Part shown: piece by piece, positions 1 to 12,168 of the stretch
Position numbering within the stretch: position 1 is the first letter of the stretch
Layout of the letters: each line of letters opens with the position of its first letter
Assembly (NCBI GenBank): GCA_038501625.1
Contig: JAZAYU010000010.1
Span: forward strand, 1,984,001 to 2,048,000
Origin: Corbicula japonica
Lineage: Eukaryota; Mollusca; Bivalvia; Venerida; Cyrenidae
Length of the DNA stretch: 64,000 bases
Reading direction: 5' to 3'
Notes under the pieces: model-generated
Told to the model about the DNA's origin: nothing
The model's database searches: none
What the model saw: the letters and a program-made list of their open reading frames with translations, nothing else
Made by a program: the position numbers and the translations under genes

Positions 1-817
1 TTTAAATCTTTTTTTCCATTATTGGCGGAACAGCTGTTTACATTGAAGGATTACCTACGTGCTAATTTACCAGTAATCAATCATCTTAACCTTACAATAT
101 TTATTTGGGAAATCAAATGAAGAATATATCTGAATACACTAAAGTTCACGAACACAGCATGTTCACCATAAAGTTAATAAACATTCCAATCTTTGTCAAT
201 ATTCTGTTGAAATTAACCCTCAACGTCACCGATATGCCTTTATTCACATGACTCGAGTCACCAGTGTAGATCCAGATCAGCCAGTGCATCTGCATCTACA
301 TTGGTTGCATGTGGGATTTAAGCCGTATTTATAAAGTATAGGGTTAAACCTTGGAAAGTGACGGGCCTTCACCATTGTATGCAAATTTCACAGATTAATA
401 AACTCAACTTAAAGTACATTTAACTGATTAAATGTAATCAACTGTAAATGAGCTTGTTTTCTAAAATCCAGAAATTGTCTAACTGCAGATACATAATGGC
501 CAATTACTTCTACAGCAGAGAAAATTTACATTTTCAAAAGAAGCCATACAATGTCCTTGAACAAAATGAAGGCTCATTTCAAAACACAATTATGAGAACA
601 TTGTCTCATTTAAAGAAAGCCTACCATGTATTATTGCAAATGAAACAATTAGATGGAAACCTGGTTTTGTGCGTTTGCAGGAGTGTAAAATAGGTTTTGA
701 TTAGAAAAGATGTCTAATTTTGATATAAGGAAACCATTACTTCTTTTCCAATTACAGCTATATACTTAAAAATAATGAAATTCTTTGAAGGGAAGTAACT
801 CTTACAGGCCTACTTAC
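1..817 (-). other. SoxD: SoxD intron, incomplete at the window edge
   Basis: This is intron downstream, in gene sense, of the last exon in the window. It starts at a consensus GTAAGT donor at 817-812. No open frame on the minus strand here resembles the expected SoxD HMG box, so the remaining exons lie left of position 1. The only structured item seen is a deleted family A repeat at 213-347. Confidence 0.7.
213..347. mobile_element. Family A element, internally deleted
   Basis: The element runs from TTAACCCT to AGGGTTAA and keeps only one GATC-rich hairpin. The central spacer and the other hairpin are missing, giving 135 bp instead of about 245 bp. Confidence 0.75.
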
Positions 818-1004
818 AATTTGGTGAAGTGTTGTCTGCCCTTAAAGGCTCATTTCTATCCTTTGCCAAGCTGTGAGGGGATAAATGAGCCGCACTGGCA
901 TACATGGACAGCCCGAAGCCAGGGAACACGGGTGGACCATGGGCAGAGTGCTGGGCCTGAGCTGCAGCGTACTGGCGAGCTAAAGCCTCATGCATCAAAC
1001 TCTC
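818..1004 (-). CDS. SoxD: SoxD coding exon: second coiled-coil counterpart
   Basis: The exon is bounded in gene sense by a TTTCAATATTGTAG acceptor and an AATT/GTAAGT donor. It starts in phase 0, matching the preceding exon, and holds 62 codons plus one base. The protein begins ESLMHEALARQYAAAQAQ. Joined to the previous exon's MDAEK it gives an acidic-V-x-EAR...QAQ pattern, like the second short coiled coil before the HMG box of vertebrate SOX5/SOX6 (DxxxVxKAIQEARxM). The rest is Pro/Ala/Ser-rich with no domain I recognise. In SoxD proteins this region aids dimerisation and precedes DNA binding. The first codon is GAG; the internal ATG at 995 is not a start. It contains no HMG box. The exon boundaries are well supported, but the match to the second coiled coil is from memory of the family. 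Confidence 0.82.
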
Positions 1005-1414
1005 CTACAATATTGAAACAAAAAAACCTCGTAAGTAATTGGTTTAAGTTTTATAACATGTCAAAATCTTTCCTAAGAAAGGAATAAGGAATAAAATCAG
1101 TTTTACATTGAAAAAAATACTATTTTTGATGATAGTTGATTTTTGACTTGGTCAAGTCATTTTCAGAGGGGAAAAAACATTATGAAATATTCCCATAAAA
1201 TTTCTATACAGTAACTATTTCAAAATCAGTAAAATTAAAATATTTCGATTAAATCATAATTATTCGGTTACGATTCCATTTTAAGAAAAAATTAACCTCA
1301 AGTAGTTTCAAGACTGGTAAAATAAGTTTAATATGTTAGACAGTAATTTTAATCACAATATCCGAACCAAGTTATTTATTTTACTATTTTGATAATTTTC
1401 TTTTATCACTTTAC
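1005..1414 (-). other. SoxD: SoxD intron (410 bp)
   Basis: A short AT-rich intron between the two C-terminal exons of the window. The donor is GTAAAG at 1414-1409, and a T-rich tract precedes the acceptor AG at 1006-1005. No repeat or open frame of note is seen. Confidence 0.8.
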
Positions 1415-2103
1415 CTTCTCTGCATCCATTCCTGGAAGTTTTCCTCCATTCATCAAATATGAGTGAGCACTGAAGTTGTTGTTGAGGACGGACACAGGCA
1501 GATGGCTGGCCAGACTCAAAAATGGGTTGTACTGGGGTGGCAGGAAAGGGGGTCGTACTGTTGGGAACAATGGGGAAGAAGATTCTGCGATTGACACCTT
1601 TGGTGGTGACATTGGTAATGGCGGTGAACTGACGTTGCTGGAAGAGCTGTTGCTTGTCGGGTTGGCAGTGTTTACGTTAAGACGGTGGTTGCTATGCGCT
1701 GGTGGTGGAGTTGTGACTTTCTCGTTTCTTTCGTAATGGTGTGAATAGTTACTACTGTACCGCTCCTCGCTTCTTTCTCTTTTCGGAGTATCTGTTCTAG
1801 GTTTTGAAAGATTAAGTGGCCCATCTTGATCATTAGGGGTAGCATCCCTAGTGTCTCTAGAAATTGGCGTTCCAAGCCACATTGGTGTATGTAAGACATG
1901 TCCAGACGGGCTCGTCGCGGAGATGTCATGGCGGGGCGATGGCGTTGAATGATGATCAGAAGGATGAGGGCTGGAATGTGTCGGTGGTGACAGACGATAC
2001 GGTGAGCTTGAGTATGGTGGTGATGGCTGGCGTTTTGTGTCGACATGGAATGCCGACATCGTCAATGGCGACATTCTGGATGGTATTGTCATGTGAGGGG
2101 GAA
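1415..2103 (-). CDS. SoxD: SoxD coding exon: Ser/Pro linker with CtBP-type motif
   Basis: This large internal exon has a TATATTTTCAG acceptor before 2103 and an AAG/GTAAAG donor after 1415. Its 689 nt plus one base from the upstream exon make exactly 230 codons, so it ends in phase 0. The protein is low-complexity Ser/Pro/His-rich. It contains GPLNLSKPR at about 1822-1796, matching the PLNLS element of SOX5/SOX6; in SOX6 this motif is known to recruit the corepressor CtBP2. A basic stretch KPRTDTPKRERSEER follows. The exon ends GGKLPGMDAEK, similar to the GGKLPG segment of SOX5. The role is therefore a regulatory linker between the leucine zipper/Q-box and the HMG domain. Smaller open frames on both strands here are shadows. 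The exon assignment is strong; actual CtBP binding is inferred. Confidence 0.88.
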
Positions 2104-2969
2104 CTGAAAATATACCGTAAATAACTACATATATACATCTGCCATCTTTGTGACCTCAAATTATTAAAAACTTAAGCAGTTCACTGGAAATACAGTGGTT
2201 TCAATTAATTTTGAAGGCATTTAAGGCAGTAAAAAATTTTGCTGTCCAACTCAAAATTTAAGCTTAATTTTAGGTATCATGTTCAACCTTGAAACACGCA
2301 AAATGAATCCACAACCAACACAAGTGAAAATATTGTATAGGATTGAAAAATAAGCCAATCTATTTGATATATTAATAAATTGATAAATAATAACATCTAC
2401 ACTTCCTTAATCAACAACTTATTGAAGATAATGATGCCTCATTCAACATCTATCTCAAACAAAAGCTTGTACATGTGTTCTCAGAATTTTCCCAAAGACA
2501 TCCAAGCTCTCACTAAACATCATTCATCAATCAGTCAGTATTACCCTCTCTTTTCATCATTTTCATACAAAAAAACTGTAAAAACAAAAAATGAAACCCT
2601 CAACAATGAAACTCATTAGTGGGTGGGGGAATACTGACTGTAAGTATTCTACTCGACAAGCATCCATATATCTTCACCGGAATAATGAGACAGTTTTAGC
2701 ACCCATAGAATTGCTGAAGAATAACAAACCAATTATACCAATTACAATTCTCAAGTATAATGAGCACAGTTAAGATTCCAGAAATATTGGCAAAAAGTAG
2801 AACATTTTGAAAATCATACTTATTCTAATAATTTTCCAAATAACTTCTTATCTTACACATCGAAATAATCAAATTGTTTATATTCATTTATGTGCAATAA
2901 TGGCTGTTCACACTGTTAAAAATTGAAATTATTTTGCAAGGGTTTAATTTCTGTGCAAACGCAAAAAGA

Positions 2970-3800
2970 TTTTATCTGCTTCATTATTTTAATGTTACTT
3001 AGAACACTTTTGCTTTCAATACATGTAAAGAAAATCCGTTAATTCATGAAATTCGAATTTAAAGTATTGTGCTTTAGAAACGTATTTTAGCTGTGCACTT
3101 GTTTCGCTTGCACAAAACTGTGATGTTGCAATAAATGTGACTACTTGTACCTGCGAAATTTCATGACACCAGTGTGTTAATTACTGTTTAAACAGTAATG
3201 ATATTACAGGAAATGAGAGATCATTACAGCATAGAAACGGAAACACAAGTCTTTAAAGAATCTCGAAGAAAAATTATGACATTAAAGAAAATACGATAGA
3301 AACCAAGATCATTCTCCGTCATTTACACGAATGTTTATCGCCTTCTAATGCTTTCTTATCTAGCTTTGTGTCCCCAAAAGGAAAAGAAAGTCTTCTACCA
3401 TGCAACAGAGAGAATTAATCTCCAATTTTACCATTTATCACAAAATGCCTTCCCTCTTAAATGAGCAAATTACAAAAGATTTGTAGTTTGTCCATTAGCG
3501 GAAGAAATATGATTGATCCTCAATTTCTCTTGGGGTCGAATTTCACCGACAATTCATTTGTTTAATCAGACAAAATGACACGCCAAAATATCTTACGATT
3601 TCATCCTGACATAAAATACAAATTAGGCGCTTTATTTCTTTAAGTGTAAGACATCACAATAATGCCATTATCATACGCATTTATCCTAAAATGTAATAAT
3701 GATTCAAACGATAAAAAAACATTCAGCATTTTTCATTTGTGCAGTGAAGACTGGTTTGCAACAAGTTAGATTGTGATTGGTAATTATTCATGGATTGATT
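2970..3800. promoter_or_regulatory. SoxD: Candidate conserved noncoding block
   Basis: A stretch of about 800 bp within the SoxD intron with no repeat family seen in this window. Its base composition is more balanced than its flanks and it has no long open frame. Such islands in introns of developmental regulators are often enhancers. This is inference only; I see no diagnostic site. Confidence 0.2.
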
Positions 3801-4060
3801 GATGCCCAAGTCACAAACTTGTTAACACAGACCCAAAATACAAACTAGCAGACAACCTCAATCAAAACTGCCTATCTTCAATCAACACTGTTAAATTAGA
3901 AATTATTTTCTTGCATATCGGATGGATTTCGCATGTTTTCACCGGGACTAGAAAGTCATTTTACATTGCTGTGTATAAAGTCACCCTCTGTGACCTGTCT
4001 GCACAAAGCAGCAAAATTATGAATGAAAATTAAATTCATTGTATTTTGTTATTTCTTGAA

Positions 4061-4193
4061 CTCTTTACTCAAAGGATACAAGTTTTATAGCATATGCAAC
4101 TAATGTAGATCTATATCAGCCTGCCATCTGATCTGGATCTAAACAGGTCATACACATGATATAAGCCATGTCTAATGGAACAAAGGTTTAATA
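4061..4193. mobile_element. Family A element, decayed
   Basis: The sequence begins CTCTTTACTC, contains a degraded GATC-rich hairpin (GATCTATATCAGCC ... CTGATCTGGATC) and ends AAAGGTTTAA. It is short and strongly diverged. Confidence 0.55.
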
Positions 4194-4439
4194 AAAATGA
4201 TTTGAAATAAAAGAAAATAAATTCCTGCTATAGCTAATTTTTTGTTGCTTTGTTAAAAAAACAAAACAACTTACTTCCCAGATGAAAAATTCTGTATCAA
4301 AATGATATGATTAGTATACTTTCTTATCAATACTATCACTATTACATCATTTATATGGAAACAATGCACTTTAAATCGACAAATACCAGATGAAATATGT
4401 TCGAAATCTGACAAAAAATTTTTAACCCCCTACTGAAAA

Positions 4440-4760
4440 TCCTTGATCAACGTATATAAAATAACAGCTTTATCAAGCGCAACAGAGACATTATTTTCTG
4501 AGTTTTGTTTTCAACAATCAAATAAGCCTTTCCGAGCCAAACCAACAGATTTTGGATATTAAATATCATGGCGTCAAGCCGAGCGTTTATCTACATTATA
4601 TTATTCCGAATGGAAAACAAAGCCAGGGGCCCTATTGTGTGGCGTTCTTTCAGCATCGTGAAAGATAATCACTGATCTAGGTCATCATTAATCATAATTT
4701 CTATCTTCATTATGTCATACCCCCGTTGTTTTAATAGACGTTATATATTCCTTTGTGCGT
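4440..4760. promoter_or_regulatory. SoxD: Candidate conserved noncoding block
   Basis: High-complexity intronic DNA without repeats. It includes a CCTATTGTGTGG segment and a GAAAACAAAGCC segment, both containing SOX-type cores. Enhancer function is a guess from composition and location. Confidence 0.2.
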
Positions 4761-4836
4761 ATTTTTGAAATCTTTTGTTAACTGCAGCTGTTAACAGAGA
4801 ATTCTAACAATCTTCAACTCAGTTGGATTACCAGCG

Positions 4837-5077
4837 TAAAGCTTTACTGTATAGATACACCTTTATTGCTAGGGCGAACAGTTTAGATCCAGATCAGCCG
4901 GCACATCTGTGCCGTCTGATCAGGATCTAAACTGTTCGCTTTTTGATTCATTAGGTTATTTCTGACTAAAATGCGACCAGTGCAGATCCTGATCAGACGG
5001 CACAGATGTACCGGCTGATCTGGATCTACACTGGTCGCACATGCGTAAAAATGCGTATATACCAAGGAAAGGGTTAA
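4837..5077 (+). mobile_element. Family A element, near full length
   Basis: It shows the full family plan: left end TAAAGCTTTACTGTATAGAT, hairpin 1 around GATCCAGATCAGCCGGCACA, spacer TTAGGTTATTTCTGAC, hairpin 2 around GATCCTGATCAGACGGCACA, right end AAGGAAAGGGTTAA. The left TTAA is mutated. Confidence 0.85.
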
Positions 5078-8000
5078 AGTTTTATGGGAGAAAAATCAAG
5101 AAGAGTCACTTATCATAAAAAAATGGTACAAATGTATGTAGAAATAATACAACAATATAAATATAACTTATAATGGATATAAAGATAGTCGCATGATCCT
5201 CTGTTTATATAAACAAGAACGATCTTATGGCAGACAAGGGAAAATCAAATATTTGTTTTGGTGATCAAAATTCTTGAACAGTACATGTCGTTATCAAATT
5301 TGTAAAAGTTTCGTTTGCAGAAAAATCATATTGAAATGTTTAGTTATCACTAACATACTACAATGTATAAGTCACAAGTTAACAGGATAAACTGTAAGAA
5401 TTGAAGAAAACAAACAGGACAATATTTTAGAGCATGCACATGTGTTTGGCGGACTCTGGACCCACTGGCTCCAAGAAATAATGGTATTTATTAATCCAAT
5501 TAACAAAACAAGGAAAGTCAATCCGGGTTCTTACTGTACTTGATTAGGCAGCTTGTACAATAAAACTTCAGCCATTACAGCAAACTTCTGTTACGTTTCA
5601 AATTTCTAAGCTACCTTTTCCTACCAAAATCATAATAAAGGTATGTCTTCGAGATAAACTCCTGTTATTTTCTTCTTTATTGTTCTTAATGCCACATGTC
5701 AAATTGTTTGTTTGTGAAATAGCATGCCACTTTTTTGTGTTCTTTCCGGAGAAATTATGCTTTATCTAATGTTATCAAACCAGAAATAAGCTGAATCTGC
5801 ATTGAATGCTGGGTAAAGTAGATTTTTATACTGGTTCCTCAATAAATCAAATTTTAAAGAACCATCAGGTAGATTTTTATACACAGACTGATGTGAAAAT
5901 TATGCTTTTTTCAAATTGACTTTGTCATAAGACTATAAAATTTAAAAAAAACATAACTGTCAAAGCATTCAACTTTTCTATTTATAAAAAACAAAGAAAA
6001 ACATTGCAGAGCGGTGTGCCATAAGCCGAAAACATTTAAATACACTGATTTTTTTCCCTGAATCAATTATGAAATATCGCAGATTAGAATCTATTTTATC
6101 TTCGCTTTGCAGCTGACATTTCTAGTAAAACTGTTTATTGTAGAAGAATTGTACCCAGAATTCCAAGTTCACCGACTCAACATTTTGATTTTATGCCACT
6201 GACAAAATTTGAAATTTTTATAATTTATTCCATATGTACGTCAGATCGTCTTTGTCTGATATAACATGGTAGTAAAGTAACAAACGGATGTTTCATCTTA
6301 GCATCTGGAAAAACAACAAGTTTCAATCCGGTTTGTTAAAAGATACAACAAAAGTTGAAACATTTGAAACAAAACATTTTATGCTAAGGAATTCACTTCA
6401 ATCAAACGCCAGCAAACAATGCCAAAGAAAAATAAATCTAAAGCATTTAATTTAATCATACTGAAAAAATACATTAAACAATGAGAGTGATAGATGCCAC
6501 AAAGTAATTGACACAATACACAAATCTAAATCTTCCACACTTCCAAAGAAAAGTACACATTTGTTTTGCAGATGTTTAAAAAAAATTCTTTTTAATTTCA
6601 CCTCTTCCTGAACAAGTCTCATATGCAACATTATCTAAAATAATTTTCATTAAGGTTTCATTCTAGATTGTTTTACTACAAACTTGAAACTGTGCAAACT
6701 ACAAACACATCAACAGTGAAGTTTTAATTAAAGGTGCGTTTGAATTTTCTAACTTAATACCTGGAGCACATATTTATTTAAAACTGAGCATTTATGTTAC
6801 ATGTACCAAGTAATATGACTGTTCCAGAAAAGAGAAGACCAAATTTTTACGGAAAAAAATCTTCATATGTTGGATGTCATTCAATATTGAACTAATTCAA
6901 TTTAATTTCTAAAAATGTCAATGACTTAATATATTTCAACTGAGAGCCTGGTGTAATAATAACTGGAATTTAAATGGAAATTCTAACTGGAACAGGAATT
7001 TTATTATAAGTCATGTGGAATACAAAATCCAGCTGGAAAGGTCTTATTATAACTGGAATTTTTTAACATTCCATGGCAGAAGTTACATGTATAATTGAAT
7101 TTCATTATGACCTGCCACGGGGTGGTCTATGAATATAAACAGTACAAAACCAATCTCCTGAAGGTGAAACCCTATCATAGAAAATCTTCTTGGAGATAAA
7201 TTATGAAACAGTTAAAATAAATCTCCTCTGATGAACTACAGAAGGGCTGATAAGAATCTTCATTCATTTTTCTTCATTTTCAACTGATTTAATTTTAATC
7301 TAATTTGACACGAATTGTCTGGTAAAAGACAGGCCAATATATCAATGTCTATTAGGCTAAGATTATCCAACAAAAAAATCAACCATTTGTCAATAGAATT
7401 CTTACCAAAAATACAAAGAAAATATATGAAACTTTTAAAATAACTTCATTCAATGTGAAGGGAAATTTGCAATAGTGAGTCATTTTCACGAAACGCAAAA
7501 ATAATGCGAACAATTGTTTTTGAAATTCCCAAAAATCCAGGAAAATAGACAGTCTATTGTTTTAATGTAATCAAACAATGGCTAGCCTTCTAAAGTAAGA
7601 ATGTTAAGTATTTTTACTTCAACTTTGTGGCAGATCATTATATTACCATTTAAAAAGAGACGAAAAAGTACAAATGCAGGAAAATGACACTTGCTTTGAA
7701 CAATAGACAAGAGAATAGCTTTGTTTTTTGCAGATGGTATCAAACAATCGAACTTGAGAAAAAATTAAGATTCGTGATGAGAGTATGTTTTAGTGCTTTT
7801 AAAAATACAGATGGTTTGTATTGTTCTGTTGAACTCAACTTAATGATCTTTTGTGGTTAAAAAAATGACAACTGATGCAATTGTTTGCATTTTTTTCTAT
7901 GAAAGTAGCCATTTTAAAACAAAAAGCACCAAAAGAACATTTGCGTATAATAATTATCTTCCTTGCACTTAAAACAGCTTGAACCTTAACAATGCAAACA

Positions 8001-10130
8001 GTTTTTTTAATTGATAAAACGATCAGCATTTTTAAGATACAGTTATTTGTTTCAGGGTAAAGAAATTAATTAATGTTATAAAATTGCATAAGTTCCCCAA
8101 CCCAACCCAACTCAACCAAATATTTAACAAACAGTTATGCAAAACAAAATAAATACAAAACAATACAGGAAGTATCTTTTTTGTTTTCTACAACATGTGG
8201 AAACTCTTCGCAGCACATTGCAGAATATAATGGATGTAAATAATTTCCTGAAAGAACCCACTAATGCCAAATGCTTATCAGTCAGTAAGTCACTATAAAC
8301 TAAATGAAATAAACGGAGAAATCTTCAAGACTTTAAGACTGTCACTTCACCTAATTAATTACAATTGAAGTAAGTGCTCCTTAAATTTGGCATTTTTATG
8401 GCTTAATAATTGTAACATAATTAGAATACTCTAAAGGAAAACGAAATTTTTGCTGATTAACCTCAAATTAATTACTGAAAGTCAAGATTTATTACTGATT
8501 GACAGAGCTTCAATTGAGCATTTCAATTAATTCTTTAAAACAATAAACTCTTTTGTCATAATAAAACTGTCAGCTGAATTGAGAATGTCAGAAATAATGA
8601 CTTCTGGTCGCCCAATAACAAATAGCATTGTATTCACAAGAAACTCTAAAAACCAGCCCTCTATTGTGTATTGACCAATTGGCAAAAATGTTATGACAAT
8701 TGTATATTTTTTGTGCTATTGTAGGTAGTTGTGAAATTTACCAATTGCTGCAAAATGTACTTGTATCTCTTAAAGGTCAATTAACTGTTGAAAATGGTGA
8801 ATTGCTGGAAAGAATGATGTGGGTTTACACTAAGAAAGTTTGGACTAGAGTCATGAAGGGTTAAATGTCTAGTCTGGAGGTTTCTCGTATATATTTCTGT
8901 GTAGGAGTGTTCAACCCCGTCCAGAACCAAGTGCATTTTAACACCCAATCAGAAAACAAACACTAAACAAAGACAAACTTCAAGCCAAGTGCAATTTTTA
9001 CCAAAAATAAAACATTCCAAGAATCTAAAAATAAAAAAAAACAAACTTTTTCTTAATTAGATTATAATGTGACTGCTGCCATCTTTAACTGTTTTTATTT
9101 ATTCAAAATACTCATTTCCAATTTCAATAGGAGAAATAAGGAAGAAATCATTTTATTTTTTGAATCAACATTGGTAGTTATTACATGAAAATATAGGTTA
9201 AAATAAAGATGGTATTACAGATCATAATTGATTAATAAAGGTAGTTTTACAAATAAGTATTTTATTTTTGTCTTCAAATCAAATTTATTATACTTATAAG
9301 ATTTCTATTAATGTAGTATTTTAGTGGTTTCTCATCTACAAGGTGGTTAAAGCTACCTGCTGAATTCGATCAGAATCTGCCCCTGATGGGCTGTAGTGGT
9401 TTCTAACCTATTTAGCATGTAATCTTAATCAGCAATTGTCTCTATGACAGTTCTGCTAATTCTGTCAGAATAGATTTGATTATCTGCATATAATGTCATA
9501 ATAATTAGCAAATTACACTGACACCTGATGGAATCAAAGGGAGAGAATTTTGTTTACTTAGTTAACAACTTACACAGATTGTGTTTAGATAGACAAATTG
9601 TGGTGACAATAAAAAGGTGCTTGATTTGGGTGTCATATCACTACATCTTGTATTGACAGAACAAATATTATGGCAGGAAAACAAATACATTAACAAGCAA
9701 ATGAAGGATAAAAATCTACAGTAGACATGGGAGATAATCATCTTTATCTTGTTAGTAATATCTTAGCAAATCTGACACCATCTGGCTGAGTAAAGACTAA
9801 ACAGTAAATATTTCTAATTATCTCATTAGGTCCCTATATACTTGACCACTGTTACTGACCACTGTTGTTATATAATGTATAGTGTCAAATTCTTAATTAA
9901 CATTTTTTATTTACTAATTAAACATAAGGAATAGAGTTTGTTTTAATTAAAAAAAAACTACACGAAATTCATTTAAATTTCTTCAATAATTAAAAAAATC
10001 ATCATCTTTTTTATCTTCTGACTCTGAACAAAGTATTCTTGCAATGTGAATAATTCACCATGTGCTTCATTTATCCATAAGTCATTATACGTGTAATTAG
10101 TTTTTTAATTATAAATTATTAAGATATAGA

Positions 10131-10350
10131 ACCCTTTTCTCTGTGTCTTTTATTGCATGGGTGAACAGTGTTAATCCACATTAGCCAATGTTGTGCCATG
10201 TCTAGTAAGGATCTACACTTTTCACTTTAAGATTCATTATGTTATTTCTGACCACTGGAAACAGTGTAGATCCTGATCAGAAGGCAGAAATGTGCTGTCT
10301 GATTTGGATCTACAATGGTCTCCCATGAATATCAGCCAGTTATTCCAATG
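10131..10350 (+). mobile_element. Family A element, diverged
   Basis: Both hairpins and the spacer (TTATGTTATTTCTGACC) can be recognised with many substitutions. It ends about 47 bp from the donor side of the SoxD Q-box exon. Confidence 0.65.
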
Positions 10351-10396
10351 GACCTCAAAAAAGGATCGCAGTGTAATAATGTTTATGTACACTTAC

Positions 10397-10505
10397 CATA
10401 ATAAGTTGGTATGGGTTTAACAGGCTGGTAGTAAGGAGCATTATACAACTGCTGCTGCTGTTGCTGCCGCTGCTGCTCATACTCATACAACTTATTTGCA
10501 ACCAT
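10397..10505 (-). CDS. SoxD: SoxD Q-box exon, possible alternative first exon
   Basis: Reading from ATG at 10505 gives 36 codons plus one base, ending at TATTATG/GTAAGT. The phase-1 end fits the linker exon exactly. The product is MVANKLYEYEQQRQQQQQQ followed by a Tyr/Pro-rich tail; the poly-Gln run matches the Q-box that follows the leucine zipper in SoxD proteins. The ATG context is strong (A at -3, G at +4). Gene-sense DNA for 55 bases upstream contains no AG and then an in-frame TAA, so a normal upstream acceptor is excluded. This suggests a first exon. Alternatively the first AG inside the exon (AATAAG/TTG, exon start 10490) is a phase-0 acceptor, weak because it lacks a pyrimidine tract. 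It would join directly to the phase-0 N-terminal exon and continue the heptads (IRKEKQ-LYEYEQQ). Both uses may occur. Confidence 0.78.
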
Positions 10506-10870
10506 TTTGTAAATTAAACACCAAAGTCCAAAAGTAGTAGCAACAGTTAAATGATTTTATCAGTCTTCCTTTAACAACAACAAAATCACAATTACTATAT
10601 ATTCCTCCAATCACTTCTGTTATTTTCAATTAAATAAACTCCTTTCACAATGAACAGTTCACTTAAACTGTCTCCATAAGTCTGGTCAAACACAATGTGT
10701 AAACTGTGGACAATCTCAAGTGCCTCCTCTAAATATACCATTCACCACAATTGTCACAAAAGAATAGAACTAGCATGCAACAAGTCAAGAATATGACTAC
10801 AATTGCTTTGCACGAAATATCTGTACTAAATACCCTCTTTACACAAGTCCCGCCCACTTCTCTAAGATGA
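10506..10870 (-). promoter_or_regulatory. SoxD: Candidate internal promoter and 5' UTR of short SoxD
   Basis: In gene sense this block has a GC box (GGGCGGG, 10855-10849), a TATA-like TATATTTA (10737-10730), then about 200 bp to the ATG at 10505. Five ACAAT-type SOX cores occur at 10647, 10692, 10710, 10747 (the palindrome ACAATTGT) and 10799. A four-codon upstream open frame (10677-10663) lies in the presumed leader. The spacing is plausible for a core promoter; the sites are short and the DNA AT-rich, so each could be chance. Confidence 0.4.
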
Positions 10871-11274
10871 CAGGGGATGATGGTAAATAAATCATTGAGA
10901 TAACAATATAATGTTTGTTAACCAATTAACTAGCTAAGTGGATTAGTTGGATGACCCTAGGTGTCCCTTTACAATACCTGCCCCCTAACAATATGGTGAC
11001 ATCTTACTAGCAGATGATTATAATCTGTTCTCTCAAGTGCCAGTTTCCTGTTAAGTAACATCAGTGTTAGTTTTTGCTTTAAATGTGTTGTTTGATCTAT
11101 GATTTATTTAATATGTCAAATTAAAATCATTTATGTTTAAATATGTATAATTCTCTTTTTTGCTGGTAAAAATCAACACGTTATATATATTTACTGTTGT
11201 CATGAACACCTTAATATTTCATTCTTTTCTTAATAGTTACAGTTATGTAGAGGCATCATTATAAAAGCTATTAT

Positions 11275-11277
<3 letters not shown>

Positions 11278-11361
<84 letters not shown>
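11278..11361. repeat. (TAA)n(TTA)n palindromic microsatellite
   Basis: About 14 TAA units run directly into about 13 TTA units, making a self-complementary hairpin of about 84 bp. Confidence 0.95.
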
Positions 11362-11362
<1 letters not shown>

Positions 11363-11999
11363 GTTGATTATGTTTGTTAAAAAAAGTTTACTTGTGCAAT
11401 TACATCGGGGAACATTACTATATTATTTGTCGGTGTCATTTTTTTTAGATATAAAGACATGGTAACATGCTTTCCGGGGACAAGAAAATCGATATTTCTT
11501 TTTTTTTTTAAATCTTTTTTTTCTTTAATTGACATAAGAAAACATTTGAACAATCTTTCCCGAAACAAGCCTTCAGACAGAACATGTAGTAAATCCAAAA
11601 AGAGCAAGACTCGTGAACTTGTTTGTAATGATTATAATCTTATGCACCCCAAAATGAGCTCTTTAGGCGGAAGGAAGTATTTGACATTAGCCAAATAGCT
11701 GTATTTGACAGTATTGCTTCTCGATTGCTGATTTAATTGTTCAGGGCCAATTGTAATCCCCATTTTTTTTCATTGAGTTTTTTTTGTACTGTTATCTCCG
11801 ATGGAAATCTTTTAATGAAAGTGTATTTGTGAAGTTTTCAATCATAACCTTACTCATAATCGCTGAAACTTAATGCATACTCTGCAATCTCAACTATTGT
11901 CTTTTAACCTACTGATACCTTAGTTCCTGTTATAACATAAAATCATTGAGCAAAAAAAGTTTTAATAGATGAACACCTGTATCTGACTCGTATTAAGGC

Positions 12000-12052
<53 letters not shown>

Positions 12053-12066
12053 TAAATAAATAAATG
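12000..12066. repeat. (TAA)n microsatellite
   Basis: An uninterrupted run of TAA units followed by AAATAAATAAAT. The minus-strand poly-Ile/Leu open frame covering it is an artefact. Confidence 0.95.
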
Positions 12067-12129
12067 ATAATAATATCAACATCATAATTATAATCAGCAT
12101 CATCATATTTCAAATCCTTATGACATTTT

Positions 12130-12131
<2 letters not shown>

Positions 12132-12168
<37 letters not shown>
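12132..12168. repeat. (AAT)n microsatellite
   Basis: About 12 AAT units. Confidence 0.95.

Larger units (their letters stand above)
2104..10396 (-). other. SoxD: SoxD intron (8.3 kb)
   Basis: An intron between the Q-box exon and the linker exon, phase 1 at both ends. It carries family A copies at 4061-4193, 4837-5077 and 10131-10350. Apart from these, 2970-3800 and 4440-4760 are the least repetitive, highest-complexity stretches. Positions 5100-10100 are AT-rich single-copy-looking DNA with no coding signal. Short open frames such as 7835-8029 have no recognisable similarity. Confidence 0.75.

Noticed and set aside
1672..2046. A 124-codon minus-strand frame overlapping the linker exon
   Set aside because: An alternative frame of the same low-complexity exon; its reading frame does not fit the splice phases.
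1476..2124. Plus-strand open frames opposite the SoxD linker exon
   Set aside because: They are shadows of the minus-strand exon, which has correct splice sites and family motifs.
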